From: Streptomyces sp. NBC_01408
GTDB taxonomy: Bacteria > Actinomycetota > Actinomycetes > Streptomycetales > Streptomycetaceae
Assembly: GCF_026340255.1 (NCBI RefSeq)
Contig: NZ_JAPEPJ010000003.1
Location: 124,001-188,000, forward strand
Direction of reading: 5' to 3'
DNA: 64,000 nucleotides
The notes below the pieces were generated by a model that did not search any database, had not been told where the DNA came from, and was given only the letters and a program-made list of their open reading frames with translations. Positions 8,462-17,190 of the stretch are shown here, in pieces. The stretch's first letter is position 1; every line of letters starts with the position of its first letter. Position numbers and translations under genes: made by a program.

Positions 8462-9802
8462 ATGACCAGCACCACCGAGCAGTTCGCCGATCTGTCGGCG
8501 ACCACGCTGCTGCGCTTCGCGACCGCCGGTTCCGTCGACGACGGCAAGTCCACCCTGGTGGGCCGGCTGCTGCACGACTCGAAGTCGGTCCTGACCGACC
8601 AGATGGAGGCCGTCGAGGCCGTCTCCGCCCAGCGCGGCCAGGACGCCCCCGACCTCGCGCTGCTCACCGACGGCCTGCGGGCCGAGCGCGAGCAGGGCAT
8701 CACCATCGACGTCGCGTACCGCTACTTCGCCACCGCGCGCCGCCGGTTCATCCTCGCGGACACCCCCGGGCACGTGCAGTACACCCGGAACATGGTCACC
8801 GGCGCCTCCACCGCCGACCTGGCCGTGGTCCTGGTCGACGCCCGCAACGGCGTCATCGAGCAGACCCGCCGGCACGCGGCCGTCGCGGCCCTGCTGCGCG
8901 TCCCGCACGTGGTCCTGGCCGTCAACAAGATGGACCTGGTGGGCTACCAGGAGTCCGTCTTCGCGGCGATCGCCGAGGAGTTCACCGCGTACGCCTCGGA
9001 CCTGGGCGTCCCGGAGATCACCGCCATCCCGATCTCGGCCCTGGCCGGGGACAACGTGGTCGAGCCGTCCGCGAACATGGACTGGTACGGCGGCCCGACG
9101 GTCCTGGAGCACCTGGAGACCGTCCCGGTCAGCCACGACCTCACCGCCTGCCCGGCGCGCTTCCCCGTGCAGTACGTGATCCGCCCGCAGTCCGCGGAGC
9201 ACCCCGACTACCGCGGCTACGCGGGCCAGATCGCCTCCGGCGTGCTGCGCGTCGGCGAGGCCGTGACGGTGCTGCCCTCGGGCCGTACCAGCACGGTCGT
9301 GGGCATCGACGCGCTCGGCGAGAGCGTCGACATCGCCTGGGCCCCCCAGTCGGTGACGCTGCGGCTCGCGGACGACATCGACATCTCGCGCGGCGACCTG
9401 ATCGCGCCGTCCGCGAGCGCCCCGGCCACCACGCAGGACGTCGAGGCGACGGTCTGCCACGTGGCGGACCAGCCGCTGGCCGTCGGCGCCCGGGTGCTGA
9501 TCAAGCACACGACGCGCACGGTCAAGGCGATCGTCAAGGAGATCCCCTCGCGGCTGACGCTGGACGACCTGTCCCAGCACCCGAACCCCGGTCAGCTCGT
9601 GGCCAACGACATCGGCCGCGTGGTCGTCCGTACTGCCGAGCCGCTCGCGCTCGACGCGTACGCCGACTCGCGCCGCACCGGATCGTTCCTGCTGATCGAC
9701 CCGGCTGACGGAACCACCCTGGCGGCGGGCATGGCGGGCGAGTCCTTCGCCTCCAAGGCCGAGACCACCGTTCAGGCGGATGAAGAAGGGTGGGACTTCT
9801 AA
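8462..9802 (+). CDS. cysN: Sulfate adenylyltransferase subunit 1 (GTPase)
   Basis: This 446-residue GTPase couples GTP hydrolysis to APS synthesis by CysD. Seen: G1 GSVDDGKST at residues 22-30, G3 DTPGHVQYTRNM near residue 100, G4 NKMDLV near 157, and EF-Tu-like beta-barrel domains after about residue 230. No CysC domain is fused, in keeping with the separate cysC gene. It starts one base after the cysD stop. Confidence 0.95.
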   Translation: MTSTTEQFADLSATTLLRFATAGSVDDGKSTLVGRLLHDSKSVLTDQMEAVEAVSAQRGQDAPDLALLTDGLRAEREQGITIDVAYRYFATARRRFILADTPGHVQYTRNMVTGASTADLAVVLVDARNGVIEQTRRHAAVAALLRVPHVVLAVNKMDLVGYQESVFAAIAEEFTAYASDLGVPEITAIPISALAGDNVVEPSANMDWYGGPTVLEHLETVPVSHDLTACPARFPVQYVIRPQSAEHPDYRGYAGQIASGVLRVGEAVTVLPSGRTSTVVGIDALGESVDIAWAPQSVTLRLADDIDISRGDLIAPSASAPATTQDVEATVCHVADQPLAVGARVLIKHTTRTVKAIVKEIPSRLTLDDLSQHPNPGQLVANDIGRVVVRTAEPLALDAYADSRRTGSFLLIDPADGTTLAAGMAGESFASKAETTVQADEEGWDF

Positions 9803-9894
9803 CCCATGCTTTCCGACATCTACTCCACCTTCGCCAAGGAGGGCGGCCGCGTAGGCAGCGGTCGCCTCGGCAGCGGCCAGGGAGGGGTGGCGCG

Positions 9895-9987
9895 ATGTGC
9901 GCGATGACGTACGCGCACCGCATGCGCGCCCTCACCCCCCACGAGCTGTACCTGCCCCTGCTCCACAGACGAAGACGTGCGTCATGA
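9895..9987 (+). CDS. Possible short peptide ORF before the ABC transporter
   Basis: A 30-codon frame in the 215-bp gap between cysN and the lipoprotein gene has an excellent ribosome site, GGGAGGGG at 9880-9887, 7 nt before ATG 9895. The peptide begins MCAMTYAHRM and ends in an Arg-rich HRRRRAS. Its second codon is Cys, but it lacks the SRRHVDL motif. It could be a second leader peptide or a spurious frame. A weaker overlapping frame starts at ATG 9806. Confidence 0.35.
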   Translation: MCAMTYAHRMRALTPHELYLPLLHRRRRAS

Positions 9988-10017
9988 GATGACCACGTCA
10001 CGAGAGGAAGTCCTCCC

Positions 10018-11166
10018 GTGCCTGCCACCGCCACCACCCGTAGTACACGTACCACGCGCAACACCCTGCGCCGCGGCGTTGTCGCCGCCGCCGCGCTGCC
10101 GCTCCTGATCGGCGCACTCGCCTCCTGCGGCTACGGCTCCCAGGCCGAGAAGGACGAGCCCCAGGACAAGGCCGCCAACGTGGCCGGCGCCGGAGAGAAG
10201 CTCTCCGCCTCCGAGGTCCGCATCGGGTACTTCCCGAACCTGACCCACGCCACCGCGCTCGTCGGCCTCCAGGAAGGCCTGATCGAGAAGGAACTGAACG
10301 GCACCAAGATCAAGCCGCAGGCCTTCAACGCGGGCCCGTCCGAGATCGAGGCGCTCAACGGCGGCTCTCTCGACATCGGCTTCATCGGGCCCTCGCCCGC
10401 GATCAACGGCTTCGTGAAGTCCAAGGGTTCCAACCTGCGGATCATCTCCGGTTCCGCCTCGGGCGGCGTGAAGCTCGTCGTGAACCCGGAGAAGATCAAG
10501 ACCCTGGACGACCTCAAGGGCAAGAGGATCGCCACCCCGCAGAAGGGGAACACGCAGGACGTCGCGTTCCTCAACTGGATCTCCGAGAAGGGCTGGAAGG
10601 TCGACCCGGAGTCCGGCAAGGGTGACGTCTCCGTCGTCCGCACGGACAACAAGGTCACCCCGGACGCCTTCAAGCAGGGCTCGATCGACGGCGCCTGGGT
10701 GCCGGAGCCGACGGCCTCCAAGCTCGTCTCCGAAGGCGGCGCGGTCCTCCTCGACGAGACCGCCCTGTGGCCCGACAAGAAGTTCGTGATCACGAACATC
10801 ATCGTGTCGCAGAAGTTCCTCAAGGAGCACCCGGACGTGGTCGAGGCCGTGCTCAAGGGCACGGTGAAGACCAACGAGTGGATCAACGCCAACCCGGACA
10901 AGGCGAAGGCCTCGGCCAACGCCAAGCTGGAGGCGGAGAGCGGCAAGCCGCTCGACGCCAAGATCATCGACCCGGCGTGGCCGAGCATCGCGCTCACCGA
11001 CGACCCGCTGGCGTCGACGCTGAAGACGCAGGCCGACTGGGCGGTCAAGGCCAAGCTCATCGAACAGCCCGAGCTGACCGGCATCTACGACCTGACGCTC
11101 CTGAACAAGGTCCTGAAGGCCGCGGGCAAGCCCGAGGTATCCGACGCCGGTCTCGGCGCGAAGTAA
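10018..11166 (+). CDS. Sulfonate/sulfur-compound ABC transporter lipoprotein
   Basis: This 382-residue substrate-binding protein is of the SsuA/NrtA/TauA type (NMT1-like periplasmic-binding fold). Seen: a basic N-terminus, a hydrophobic helix and the lipobox LASC at about residues 38-41, then the mature domain (VRIGYFPNLTHATALVGLQEG, GPSPAINGF, TPQKGNTQDVAFLNWI). The position inside the sulfur operon argues for an organic or inorganic sulfur ligand. No SsuD-like monooxygenase is nearby, so alkanesulfonate use is not certain. The GTG start at 10018 follows GAGAGGAAG. Confidence 0.87.
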   Translation: MPATATTRSTRTTRNTLRRGVVAAAALPLLIGALASCGYGSQAEKDEPQDKAANVAGAGEKLSASEVRIGYFPNLTHATALVGLQEGLIEKELNGTKIKPQAFNAGPSEIEALNGGSLDIGFIGPSPAINGFVKSKGSNLRIISGSASGGVKLVVNPEKIKTLDDLKGKRIATPQKGNTQDVAFLNWISEKGWKVDPESGKGDVSVVRTDNKVTPDAFKQGSIDGAWVPEPTASKLVSEGGAVLLDETALWPDKKFVITNIIVSQKFLKEHPDVVEAVLKGTVKTNEWINANPDKAKASANAKLEAESGKPLDAKIIDPAWPSIALTDDPLASTLKTQADWAVKAKLIEQPELTGIYDLTLLNKVLKAAGKPEVSDAGLGAK

Positions 11167-11199
11167 CCCCGTAACCAGCAACCCCAGGAGGTGACGACC

Positions 11200-11997
11200 A
11201 TGGCCACCACGCTTGCCAAGGCTGCCGAGGGCACCGTAGCGGAGCAGCACGCGCACGCCGCGCGCATCGAGCACGTCTCGAAGTCCTTCTCCGGCCCGGC
11301 CGGATCGCAGCTCGTCCTGGACGACATCAGCCTCGATGTCGCTCCCGGAGAGTTCGTCACCATCCTGGGGGCCTCGGGGTGTGGCAAGTCCACGCTGCTG
11401 AACCTGGTCGCGGGGCTGGACAAGCCGTCCGTGGGATCCATCGAGACCCCCGGCGGCCGTCCGGCGCTGATGTTCCAGGAGCACGCCCTCTTCCCGTGGC
11501 TGACCGCGGGCAAGAACATCGAACTCGCCCTGCGGCTGCGCGGGGTGGCCAAGGCCGACCGCAGGCCGGAGGCCGAGCGGCTGCTGGACCTGGTCCGGCT
11601 CGGCGGCGCGTACGGCAAGCGCGTCCACGAACTGTCGGGCGGCATGCGCCAGCGCGTGGCGCTGGCCCGGGCCCTCGCCCAGGACAGCCGGCTGCTGCTG
11701 ATGGACGAGCCGTTCGCCGCGCTCGACGCCATCACCCGCGACGTGCTGCACGGCGAGCTCACCCGCATCTGGGCGGAGACCGGCCTGTCGGTCCTCTTCG
11801 TCACCCACAACGTGCGCGAGGCCGTGCGCCTCGCCCAGCGCGTGGTCCTGCTCTCCTCCCGGCCCGGCCGGATCGCGAAGGAATGGACCGTGGACATCCC
11901 GCAGCCGCGCCGCATCGAGGACGCGGACGTCGCGGAACTGTCCCTTGAGATCACTGAACACCTGCGTGGGGAGATCCGCCGCCATGGCCAGCACTGA
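11200..11997 (+). CDS. ABC transporter ATP-binding protein (SsuB-like)
   Basis: This 265-residue ATPase energises uptake with the adjacent permease and lipoprotein. Seen: Walker A GASGCGKSTL at about residues 54-63, the Q-loop FQEHALFPW, the signature LSGGMRQRVALARAL, Walker B LLLMDEPFAALD and the H-loop VTHN. I chose ATG 11200 because AGGAGGTGA at 11186-11194 sits 5 nt before it. An upstream in-frame GTG at 11191 lies inside that ribosome site. Its end overlaps the permease start by 14 nt. Confidence 0.92.
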   Translation: MATTLAKAAEGTVAEQHAHAARIEHVSKSFSGPAGSQLVLDDISLDVAPGEFVTILGASGCGKSTLLNLVAGLDKPSVGSIETPGGRPALMFQEHALFPWLTAGKNIELALRLRGVAKADRRPEAERLLDLVRLGGAYGKRVHELSGGMRQRVALARALAQDSRLLLMDEPFAALDAITRDVLHGELTRIWAETGLSVLFVTHNVREAVRLAQRVVLLSSRPGRIAKEWTVDIPQPRRIEDADVAELSLEITEHLRGEIRRHGQH

Positions 11998-12895
11998 CAT
12001 CGACCCCCAGTACAAGAAGGTGGCCAAGGCCGGCGGCACGGACGACCTCGCCGGTCTGGAAGCCGGTCTGGACGCCCTCGACGCGGTCGAGACCCACCGC
12101 ACCCCGGTCCGCGAGGTCCTCCTCAAGAAGGTCCTGCCCCCGCTCCTGGCCGTCGGCCTGGTGCTGCTGGTCTGGCAGCTCCTCGTCATGGCGAAGGTCG
12201 CCGACGAGACCAAGCTGCCCGCCCTGTCCGCCGTGTGGGACAGCCTGTCCGACATGTGGCTCAAGGGCACCCTGCTGGAGGTCATCTGGACCAGCGTCTC
12301 CCGCGGCATGCTCGGCTTCCTGCTGGCCCTGGCCATCGGCACCCCGCTCGGCCTGCTGGTCGCCCGGGTGAAGTTCGTCCGCGCCGCGATCGGCCCGATC
12401 CTCCAGGGGCTGCAGTCCCTGCCCTCGGTCGCCTGGGTGCCTCCGGCCGTGCTCTGGTTCGGCCTCAACGACGCCATGATGTACACCGTCATCCTGCTCG
12501 GCGCGGTCCCGTCCATCGCCAACGGCCTCGTCTCCGGCATCGACCAGATCCCGCCGCTGTTCCTGCGGGCCGGCCGCACCCTGGGCGCCACCGGCCTGCG
12601 CGGCGCCCGGCACATCGTGATGCCGGCCGCACTGCCCGGCTACCTGGCCGGCCTGAAGCAGGGCTGGGCCTTCTCCTGGCGCTCCCTGATGGCCGCCGAG
12701 ATCATCGCCAGCTCCCCCGACCTCGGTCTGGGCCTGGGCCAGCTGCTGGAGAACGGCCGCAACAACATCGACCTGCCGGGCGTGTTCCTCGCGATCATCC
12801 TGATCCTGGTCGTCGGCATCGCCATCGACCTGCTGATCTTCAGTCCCGTCGAGCGGTGGGTGCTGCGCAGCCGCGGCCTGCTGGCCAAGAGCTGA
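11984..12895 (+). CDS. ABC transporter permease (SsuC-like)
   Basis: This 303-residue inner-membrane permease has about six hydrophobic segments beginning near residue 45 (LPPLLAVGLVLLVWQLLV). It carries the binding-protein-dependent transport signature, with the coupling helix around RAGRTLGATGLRGARHIVMPAALPG. The start overlaps the ATPase gene. It forms the membrane channel of the sulfur-compound importer. The chelatase gene follows after 5 nt. Confidence 0.9.
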   Translation: MASTDIDPQYKKVAKAGGTDDLAGLEAGLDALDAVETHRTPVREVLLKKVLPPLLAVGLVLLVWQLLVMAKVADETKLPALSAVWDSLSDMWLKGTLLEVIWTSVSRGMLGFLLALAIGTPLGLLVARVKFVRAAIGPILQGLQSLPSVAWVPPAVLWFGLNDAMMYTVILLGAVPSIANGLVSGIDQIPPLFLRAGRTLGATGLRGARHIVMPAALPGYLAGLKQGWAFSWRSLMAAEIIASSPDLGLGLGQLLENGRNNIDLPGVFLAIILILVVGIAIDLLIFSPVERWVLRSRGLLAKS

Positions 12896-12900
12896 GTCCC

Positions 12901-13662
12901 GTGTACAGCGCACCTGCCCTGCTGGTCATCGCCCACGGCAGCCGCGACCCGCGGCACGCGGCGACCGTGCACGCCCTCACCCGGCGGGCACGGGCGCTGC
13001 GGCCCGGGCTGCGGGTGGAGACGGCCTTCCTGGACTTCAACACCCCGTCGGTGGGACAGGCCCTGTCCGCCCTCTACCTGTCGGGCGTACGGGAGGTCGT
13101 GGCGCTGCCGCTGCTGCTGACCCGCGCCTTCCACGCGAAGTCCGATATCCCGGCCGCGCTGGCCGAGTCGAGCTCGCGCCTGCCGGGGCTGTCGGTGCGG
13201 GTGACGGACGTGCTCGGGCCGTCCCCGCTCCTGCTCGGCGCCCTCGAACGCCGGCTCGCCGAAGCCGGCCTCACCCCGGCGGACCGCTCCACCACCGCGG
13301 TGGTGCTCGCGTCCGCCGGATCCACAGACCCGGAGGCGATCGCAGTGATCGCTGAAACCGCGCGGGAGTGGCGGCGCACCGGTTGGTGCGCCGTGCGGCC
13401 TGCGTTCGCCTCCGCTGCCCTGCCCCGTACCGAGGACGCCGTACGGGCCCTGCGCGCCGAGGGCTTCGAACGGGTGGCGGTGGCCCCGTACGTCATCGCC
13501 CCCGGCCGCCTCCCGGACCGCATCGCGGCCGGCGCCGAGGCCGCGGGCGCGGACGTCCTCGCGGACGTGCTGGGCGCGGCCCCGGAACTGGCCACGCTGC
13601 TGCTGCGCCGCTACGACGCGGCCGCCGCCGCGCCCGCGAGGCTCCCGGCGCTGACCGCGTAG
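12901..13662 (+). CDS. Sirohydrochlorin chelatase (CbiX/SirB family)
   Basis: This 253-residue protein has two tandem CbiX-like half-domains. The first has the N-terminal VIAHGSRDPRH metal/porphyrin-binding motif and LPLLLTRAFHAKSDIP. The second (VVLASAGSTDPEA, VAPYVIAPGRLPDRI) has lost the HGS histidine, leaving ASAGS. It would insert Fe2+ into sirohydrochlorin to make the sirohaem needed by the sulfite reductase in the same operon. Co-expression makes good sense. GTG 12901 has only a weak ribosome site, so coupling to the permease is likely. Confidence 0.87.
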   Translation: MYSAPALLVIAHGSRDPRHAATVHALTRRARALRPGLRVETAFLDFNTPSVGQALSALYLSGVREVVALPLLLTRAFHAKSDIPAALAESSSRLPGLSVRVTDVLGPSPLLLGALERRLAEAGLTPADRSTTAVVLASAGSTDPEAIAVIAETAREWRRTGWCAVRPAFASAALPRTEDAVRALRAEGFERVAVAPYVIAPGRLPDRIAAGAEAAGADVLADVLGAAPELATLLLRRYDAAAAAPARLPALTA

Positions 13663-13677
13663 ACCGTCCGTGGGCAT

Positions 13678-13718
13678 GAGCCCCCGCGGGTCGCCAACTG
13701 GGCGGCCCCCGGGGGCTC
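13678..13718 (+). terminator. Terminator of the sulfur operon
   Basis: GAGCCCCCG at 13678-13686 and CGGGGGCTC at 13710-13718 form a perfect 9-bp stem with a 23-nt loop, 16 nt after the chelatase stop. Confidence 0.65.
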
Positions 13719-13813
13719 TTCGCCGTCCTGACCTATCATCTGTTCGATTCCCGCCTCCCCGGACGTGGTCCGGGGGCCGGGGAGTCGATCCATGATGAAA
13801 GGGCAACAGGCAC

Positions 13814-15145
13814 TTGGGATTCACAGGCAAGCGTCGGATATCCGTCGTCGCGGCGACGGCCGTGGCGGCGATCGTGGGAGGTCTCCAGCTCTCCTCCAGC
13901 GCCTTCGGCACCGAGGGCACCGGGCCGCAGGCCGTGAGCGAGCAGGAGGTGTCGGCGCCGCTTCCCGCGGAGGCGCCCGACGCCCACCACGAGGACTCCG
14001 CCGTCTACAGCAGCGACCACACCGGCTTCGAGAACGGGGTCATGTCGCTCGGCCCCACCACGGCCGCTCCCGCGGCGAGGGCGGCCGCGGCCGCCGCCCA
14101 GGCGCCGCCGCAGGGCGAGGGGTGGAAGCTGAGCGGTGCGACCAAATGGCTGGCGACCGGCTACACGATCAAGTTCTTCGACCAGAAGTCCGTGGACTGG
14201 CTGGGCCCTTATGTGAAGGCCTCGGCCGCGGACCTGCAGCGCATCACGAACCTGCCGGTCACCGTCGACACCAAGCCGGTCGGCTGGGAGTACGAGCGGC
14301 CCAAGGGCGAGGTGCTCATCGGCGTCCTGCACCGGCCGTGCCTGCCGCCCGCCGGTGAGGGCAGCATGGGCAACTCGGGCTGGAAGGTGGTGCACGACGG
14401 CTCGGGAAGCGCGAACCTGAGCTGCGGTTTCACCAGCTCCTCCGTGCCCGAGACCGTCACCAGCGGGCACGCCTACATCGACAGCGAGTTCTTCACCCCG
14501 GCCGGCAAGCCGACCGCGGCCATGGGCGAGACGTACATGCGCAACCACATCAGCCACGAGCTCGGGCACACGCTGGGGCTGACGCACGCCAACCGCAGCC
14601 TGACCAAGGGCGACTGCGTCAAGGGGACCGACTCGGGCCAGTTCCCGGTCATGTGCTCGCCCGCGTACGCGTACCAGGACAAGCGCGCGGGGACCTACGT
14701 GCAGCAGTTCGACGTACAGGGTCTGCGCCGCCTCGCCGCCGGCGCGGGCGCCGCGCTGCCCCCGCAGGGCAGGGTGAGCGGGATCGCCGGGAAGTGCCTG
14801 GACGTCAAGGGCGGAAAGGCGGCCAACGGTACGCAGATCCAGCTCTACACCTGCAACGGCTCGGCCGCGCAGTCCTGGATCCTGGGCAAGGACGGCACGT
14901 TCCGCGCCTTCGGCAAGTGCCTGGACAACGCGCGCAACGCGAGCACGAACGGCAACAGGATCAGCCTCTTCGACTGCAACGGCTCGGCTGCGCAGCGCTG
15001 GTCCGTCAACGTCAAGGGGCAGGTCGTGCACGTCGCGTCGGGCAAGGTCCTCGACGTGACCGGCGGCGCGACCGCCAACAGCACCCCGGTGCAGCTGTAC
15101 ACGGCGAACACCGGCAAGGGCCAGGTCTGGGTCACCCCGAAGTAG
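13814..15145 (+). CDS. Secreted zinc metalloprotease with ricin-type lectin domain
   Basis: This 443-residue protein has a signal peptide (GKRRISVVAATAVAAIVGGL, cleavage near residue 32), a metzincin-type catalytic domain with HELGHTLGLTH at residues 248-258, and a C-terminal beta-trefoil with three QSW/QRW/QVW-type repeats from about residue 315. It probably degrades or binds extracellular material, the lectin giving carbohydrate attachment. The TTG start at 13814 is the first start after an in-frame stop at 13796, and GAAAGGG precedes it. The gene stands alone between two terminator-like hairpins. Confidence 0.85.
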   Translation: MGFTGKRRISVVAATAVAAIVGGLQLSSSAFGTEGTGPQAVSEQEVSAPLPAEAPDAHHEDSAVYSSDHTGFENGVMSLGPTTAAPAARAAAAAAQAPPQGEGWKLSGATKWLATGYTIKFFDQKSVDWLGPYVKASAADLQRITNLPVTVDTKPVGWEYERPKGEVLIGVLHRPCLPPAGEGSMGNSGWKVVHDGSGSANLSCGFTSSSVPETVTSGHAYIDSEFFTPAGKPTAAMGETYMRNHISHELGHTLGLTHANRSLTKGDCVKGTDSGQFPVMCSPAYAYQDKRAGTYVQQFDVQGLRRLAAGAGAALPPQGRVSGIAGKCLDVKGGKAANGTQIQLYTCNGSAAQSWILGKDGTFRAFGKCLDNARNASTNGNRISLFDCNGSAAQRWSVNVKGQVVHVASGKVLDVTGGATANSTPVQLYTANTGKGQVWVTPK

Positions 15146-15186
15146 CCTCCGGCGCGGCCCTGCCCGGGGCTGCGGCGCGGCGCCCT

Positions 15187-15220
15187 GTCCGGGCGGGCGG
15201 GCGGACCGCCCGTCCCGGAC
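15187..15220. terminator. Bidirectional terminator hairpin
   Basis: GTCCGGGCGGGCGG at 15187-15200 pairs with CCGCCCGTCCCGGAC at 15206-15220 with one bulged base and a 5-nt loop. It lies between the convergent protease and reductase genes. Confidence 0.5.
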
Positions 15221-15251
15221 GGGGCCTCACTCCCGGCGCCCGGCCACAGCA

Positions 15252-16253
15252 CTAGCCGCGGGCCGCGGCCTCGTCGGCGAGGGCCGTCAGGTCCTCGACG
15301 GACATCGCGCCCGGCGGGAGCGACTCGCGCGCGAAGATGTTCGCCGCGTGGCGCAGGACGTCGTTGACCGGGGTCGGCACCCCGTGCAGCCGGCCCAGCA
15401 GGCAGATCTCCCCGTTGAGGTAGTCCGCCTCCACCGAGCCCGTGCCCCGGGCCAGGCTCTGCCAGGAGGAACCGCCCCGGACGCCCGGCGGCTGGTTCAC
15501 CTTGCCGTCGCGCGCCTCGGCCTGCTCGGCCTCGGAGGCGTAGGCGATGCCCGCGGCGGCGAAGGCGGCCTTCGCCTCGCGGACGGCCCGCAGGAGCAGC
15601 GCCGCCTTCGCCGGGTCCGGCTCGGGGCCGGTCGTCGCCTGGACGGCGTTGCCGAGGTTCCCCAGCAGCTTCGCGTGCTTCCACCGCATCACGTCCTCGA
15701 CCACGGGCGCCTCGAAGCCGGCCTTCTCCAGGTCGGCCGCGATCCGCCGGGCCCGGTCGTCCGCGCCGCCGGCCGCCAGGCCCAGGTGCAGGATGCCGGT
15801 CAGGGGTGTGCACAGGGCCGAGACCACGCCCGGCTCCAGGAAGGTGGCGGGCAGCCACACGCACACCCCGTACACCCGTGCGAAGCGGCGCAGTGCCAGC
15901 CGCTCGCTCTCCACGCCGTTCTGCGCGCACAGGAGCGGCAGCCGCTGCGCCGCCGTGCCGCCGCCCGCGACCTCCGCGTCGCCCCACGCGTCGAGCGCGG
16001 CGATCGCGTCCTGGGTCTTCACCGCCAGGAGCAGCACGTCGTCGGGGCGCAGCTCGCCCAGTTCGCCCGGTCCGCCGACCACGGGCAGCCGGTGCACCCG
16101 GGGCCCGTCGGCCGTGGTGAGGCGGAGTCCGTCCGCCCGCAGGGCTTCCGCGTGCGCGCCGCGCGCGACGAGGACGACCTCGCCGCCCGTCTCCGCGAGC
16201 CGTCCGCCGATGGTGGCGCCTACCGCGCCCGCGCCGATGATGATGTACCGCAT
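15252..16253 (-). CDS. Ketopantoate reductase family protein (ApbA/PanE-like)
   Basis: This 333-residue NADPH-dependent 2-oxoacid reductase-like protein has the Rossmann motif GAGAVGATIGGRLAE at residues 6-20, the LLAVKTQD segment and a C-terminal all-helical domain containing the catalytic-type Lys region MRWKHAKLLGNLGNAV. Streptomyces usually carry several paralogues, so pantothenate synthesis is not proven. It starts at ATG 16253, divergent from the aldo/keto reductase with only 45 bp between, which probably contain both promoters. Confidence 0.82.
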   Translation of the reverse strand: MRYIIIGAGAVGATIGGRLAETGGEVVLVARGAHAEALRADGLRLTTADGPRVHRLPVVGGPGELGELRPDDVLLLAVKTQDAIAALDAWGDAEVAGGGTAAQRLPLLCAQNGVESERLALRRFARVYGVCVWLPATFLEPGVVSALCTPLTGILHLGLAAGGADDRARRIAADLEKAGFEAPVVEDVMRWKHAKLLGNLGNAVQATTGPEPDPAKAALLLRAVREAKAAFAAAGIAYASEAEQAEARDGKVNQPPGVRGGSSWQSLARGTGSVEADYLNGEICLLGRLHGVPTPVNDVLRHAANIFARESLPPGAMSVEDLTALADEAAARG

Positions 16254-16298
16254 GACCACGAGCCTGGCACATCCCGGGCCCTGAGTTACCGTCGGGGC

Positions 16299-17144
16299 AT
16301 GGCGCACACGACGTTCAGTCTCGGTGGGGACCTTCCCGTACGGCGGCTCGGGCTCGGTACGGGAGGCCTGGTCGGCCCCGGCTACTGGGGACCGCGCGGC
16401 GGCCGGGCCGAGGCCCGGGAGCTGCTGCGCACGGCGGTGGAGCGGGGGGTCACCCTCATCGACACCGCCGACAACTACGGGCCCGACCTGGCCGAGGAGC
16501 TGATCGCCGACGCCCTGTACCCGTACGGGGAGGAGCTGGTCGTCGCCACCAAGGGCGGGGTGGTGCGCACCGGGCCCGACCAGTGGCATCTCGCGGGCCG
16601 CCCGGAGCAGTTGCGGGCGATGTGCGAGGGGAGCCTGCGCCGGCTGCGGGTGGAGCGGATCGGCCTCTACCAGCTGCACCGCTTCGACCCGTCGGTGCCG
16701 ATGGCGGAACAGCTGGGCGCACTGGCCGAGTTGCGGGCCGAGGGCAAGATCCGGCACATCGGCCTGGACACGGTCACCGCCGAACAGCTGTGCCTGGCAC
16801 GGGAGTCGGTGCCGGTCGCCTCCGTGCAGAACCCGTACAACCTGCTGGAGCGGAGCTCGGCGGAGGTGCTGGCGCTGTGCGAGGCGCACGGGATCGCCTT
16901 CCTCCCGTACTACCCCCTGGGCAGCGGCACCCTGACCCGCGAGAGTGCGGCGGCGGTCACCGCGGTGGCCACCGCGCACGGCGCGGGCCCGGGCCAGGTC
17001 GCCCTGGCGTGGCTGCTGCACCACTCGCCCGCGCTGTGCCCCACGCCGGGTACGGGTTCACCCGTACACCTGGCGGAGAACCTGGACGCGGCCACCGTCC
17101 ACCTCACGGCTGCCGAACTGGCCCTGCTGGACGCACTGGCCTGA
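16299..17144 (+). CDS. Aldo/keto reductase
   Basis: This 281-residue TIM-barrel oxidoreductase uses NADPH. Seen: LIDTADNYG (catalytic Asp and Tyr), VVATKGG (catalytic Lys), YQLHRFDP (His) and the cofactor segment near HLAENLDAATV. The start is ATG 16299. The physiological carbonyl substrate is unknown. Neighbouring genes do not define a pathway. Confidence 0.88.
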   Translation: MAHTTFSLGGDLPVRRLGLGTGGLVGPGYWGPRGGRAEARELLRTAVERGVTLIDTADNYGPDLAEELIADALYPYGEELVVATKGGVVRTGPDQWHLAGRPEQLRAMCEGSLRRLRVERIGLYQLHRFDPSVPMAEQLGALAELRAEGKIRHIGLDTVTAEQLCLARESVPVASVQNPYNLLERSSAEVLALCEAHGIAFLPYYPLGSGTLTRESAAAVTAVATAHGAGPGQVALAWLLHHSPALCPTPGTGSPVHLAENLDAATVHLTAAELALLDALA

Positions 17145-17177
17145 GCCGGCGCGGTCGGGCGGGCGGGCGGCGCGACC

Positions 17178-17190
17178 TAGAATGGGAACA
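17178..17190 (+). promoter_or_regulatory. -10 box implying a leaderless mRNA
   Basis: TAGAAT at 17178-17183 lies 6 nt before ATG 17190, so transcription would begin at or next to the start codon. No ribosome site is needed in that case. The -35 element is not clear. Confidence 0.4.
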
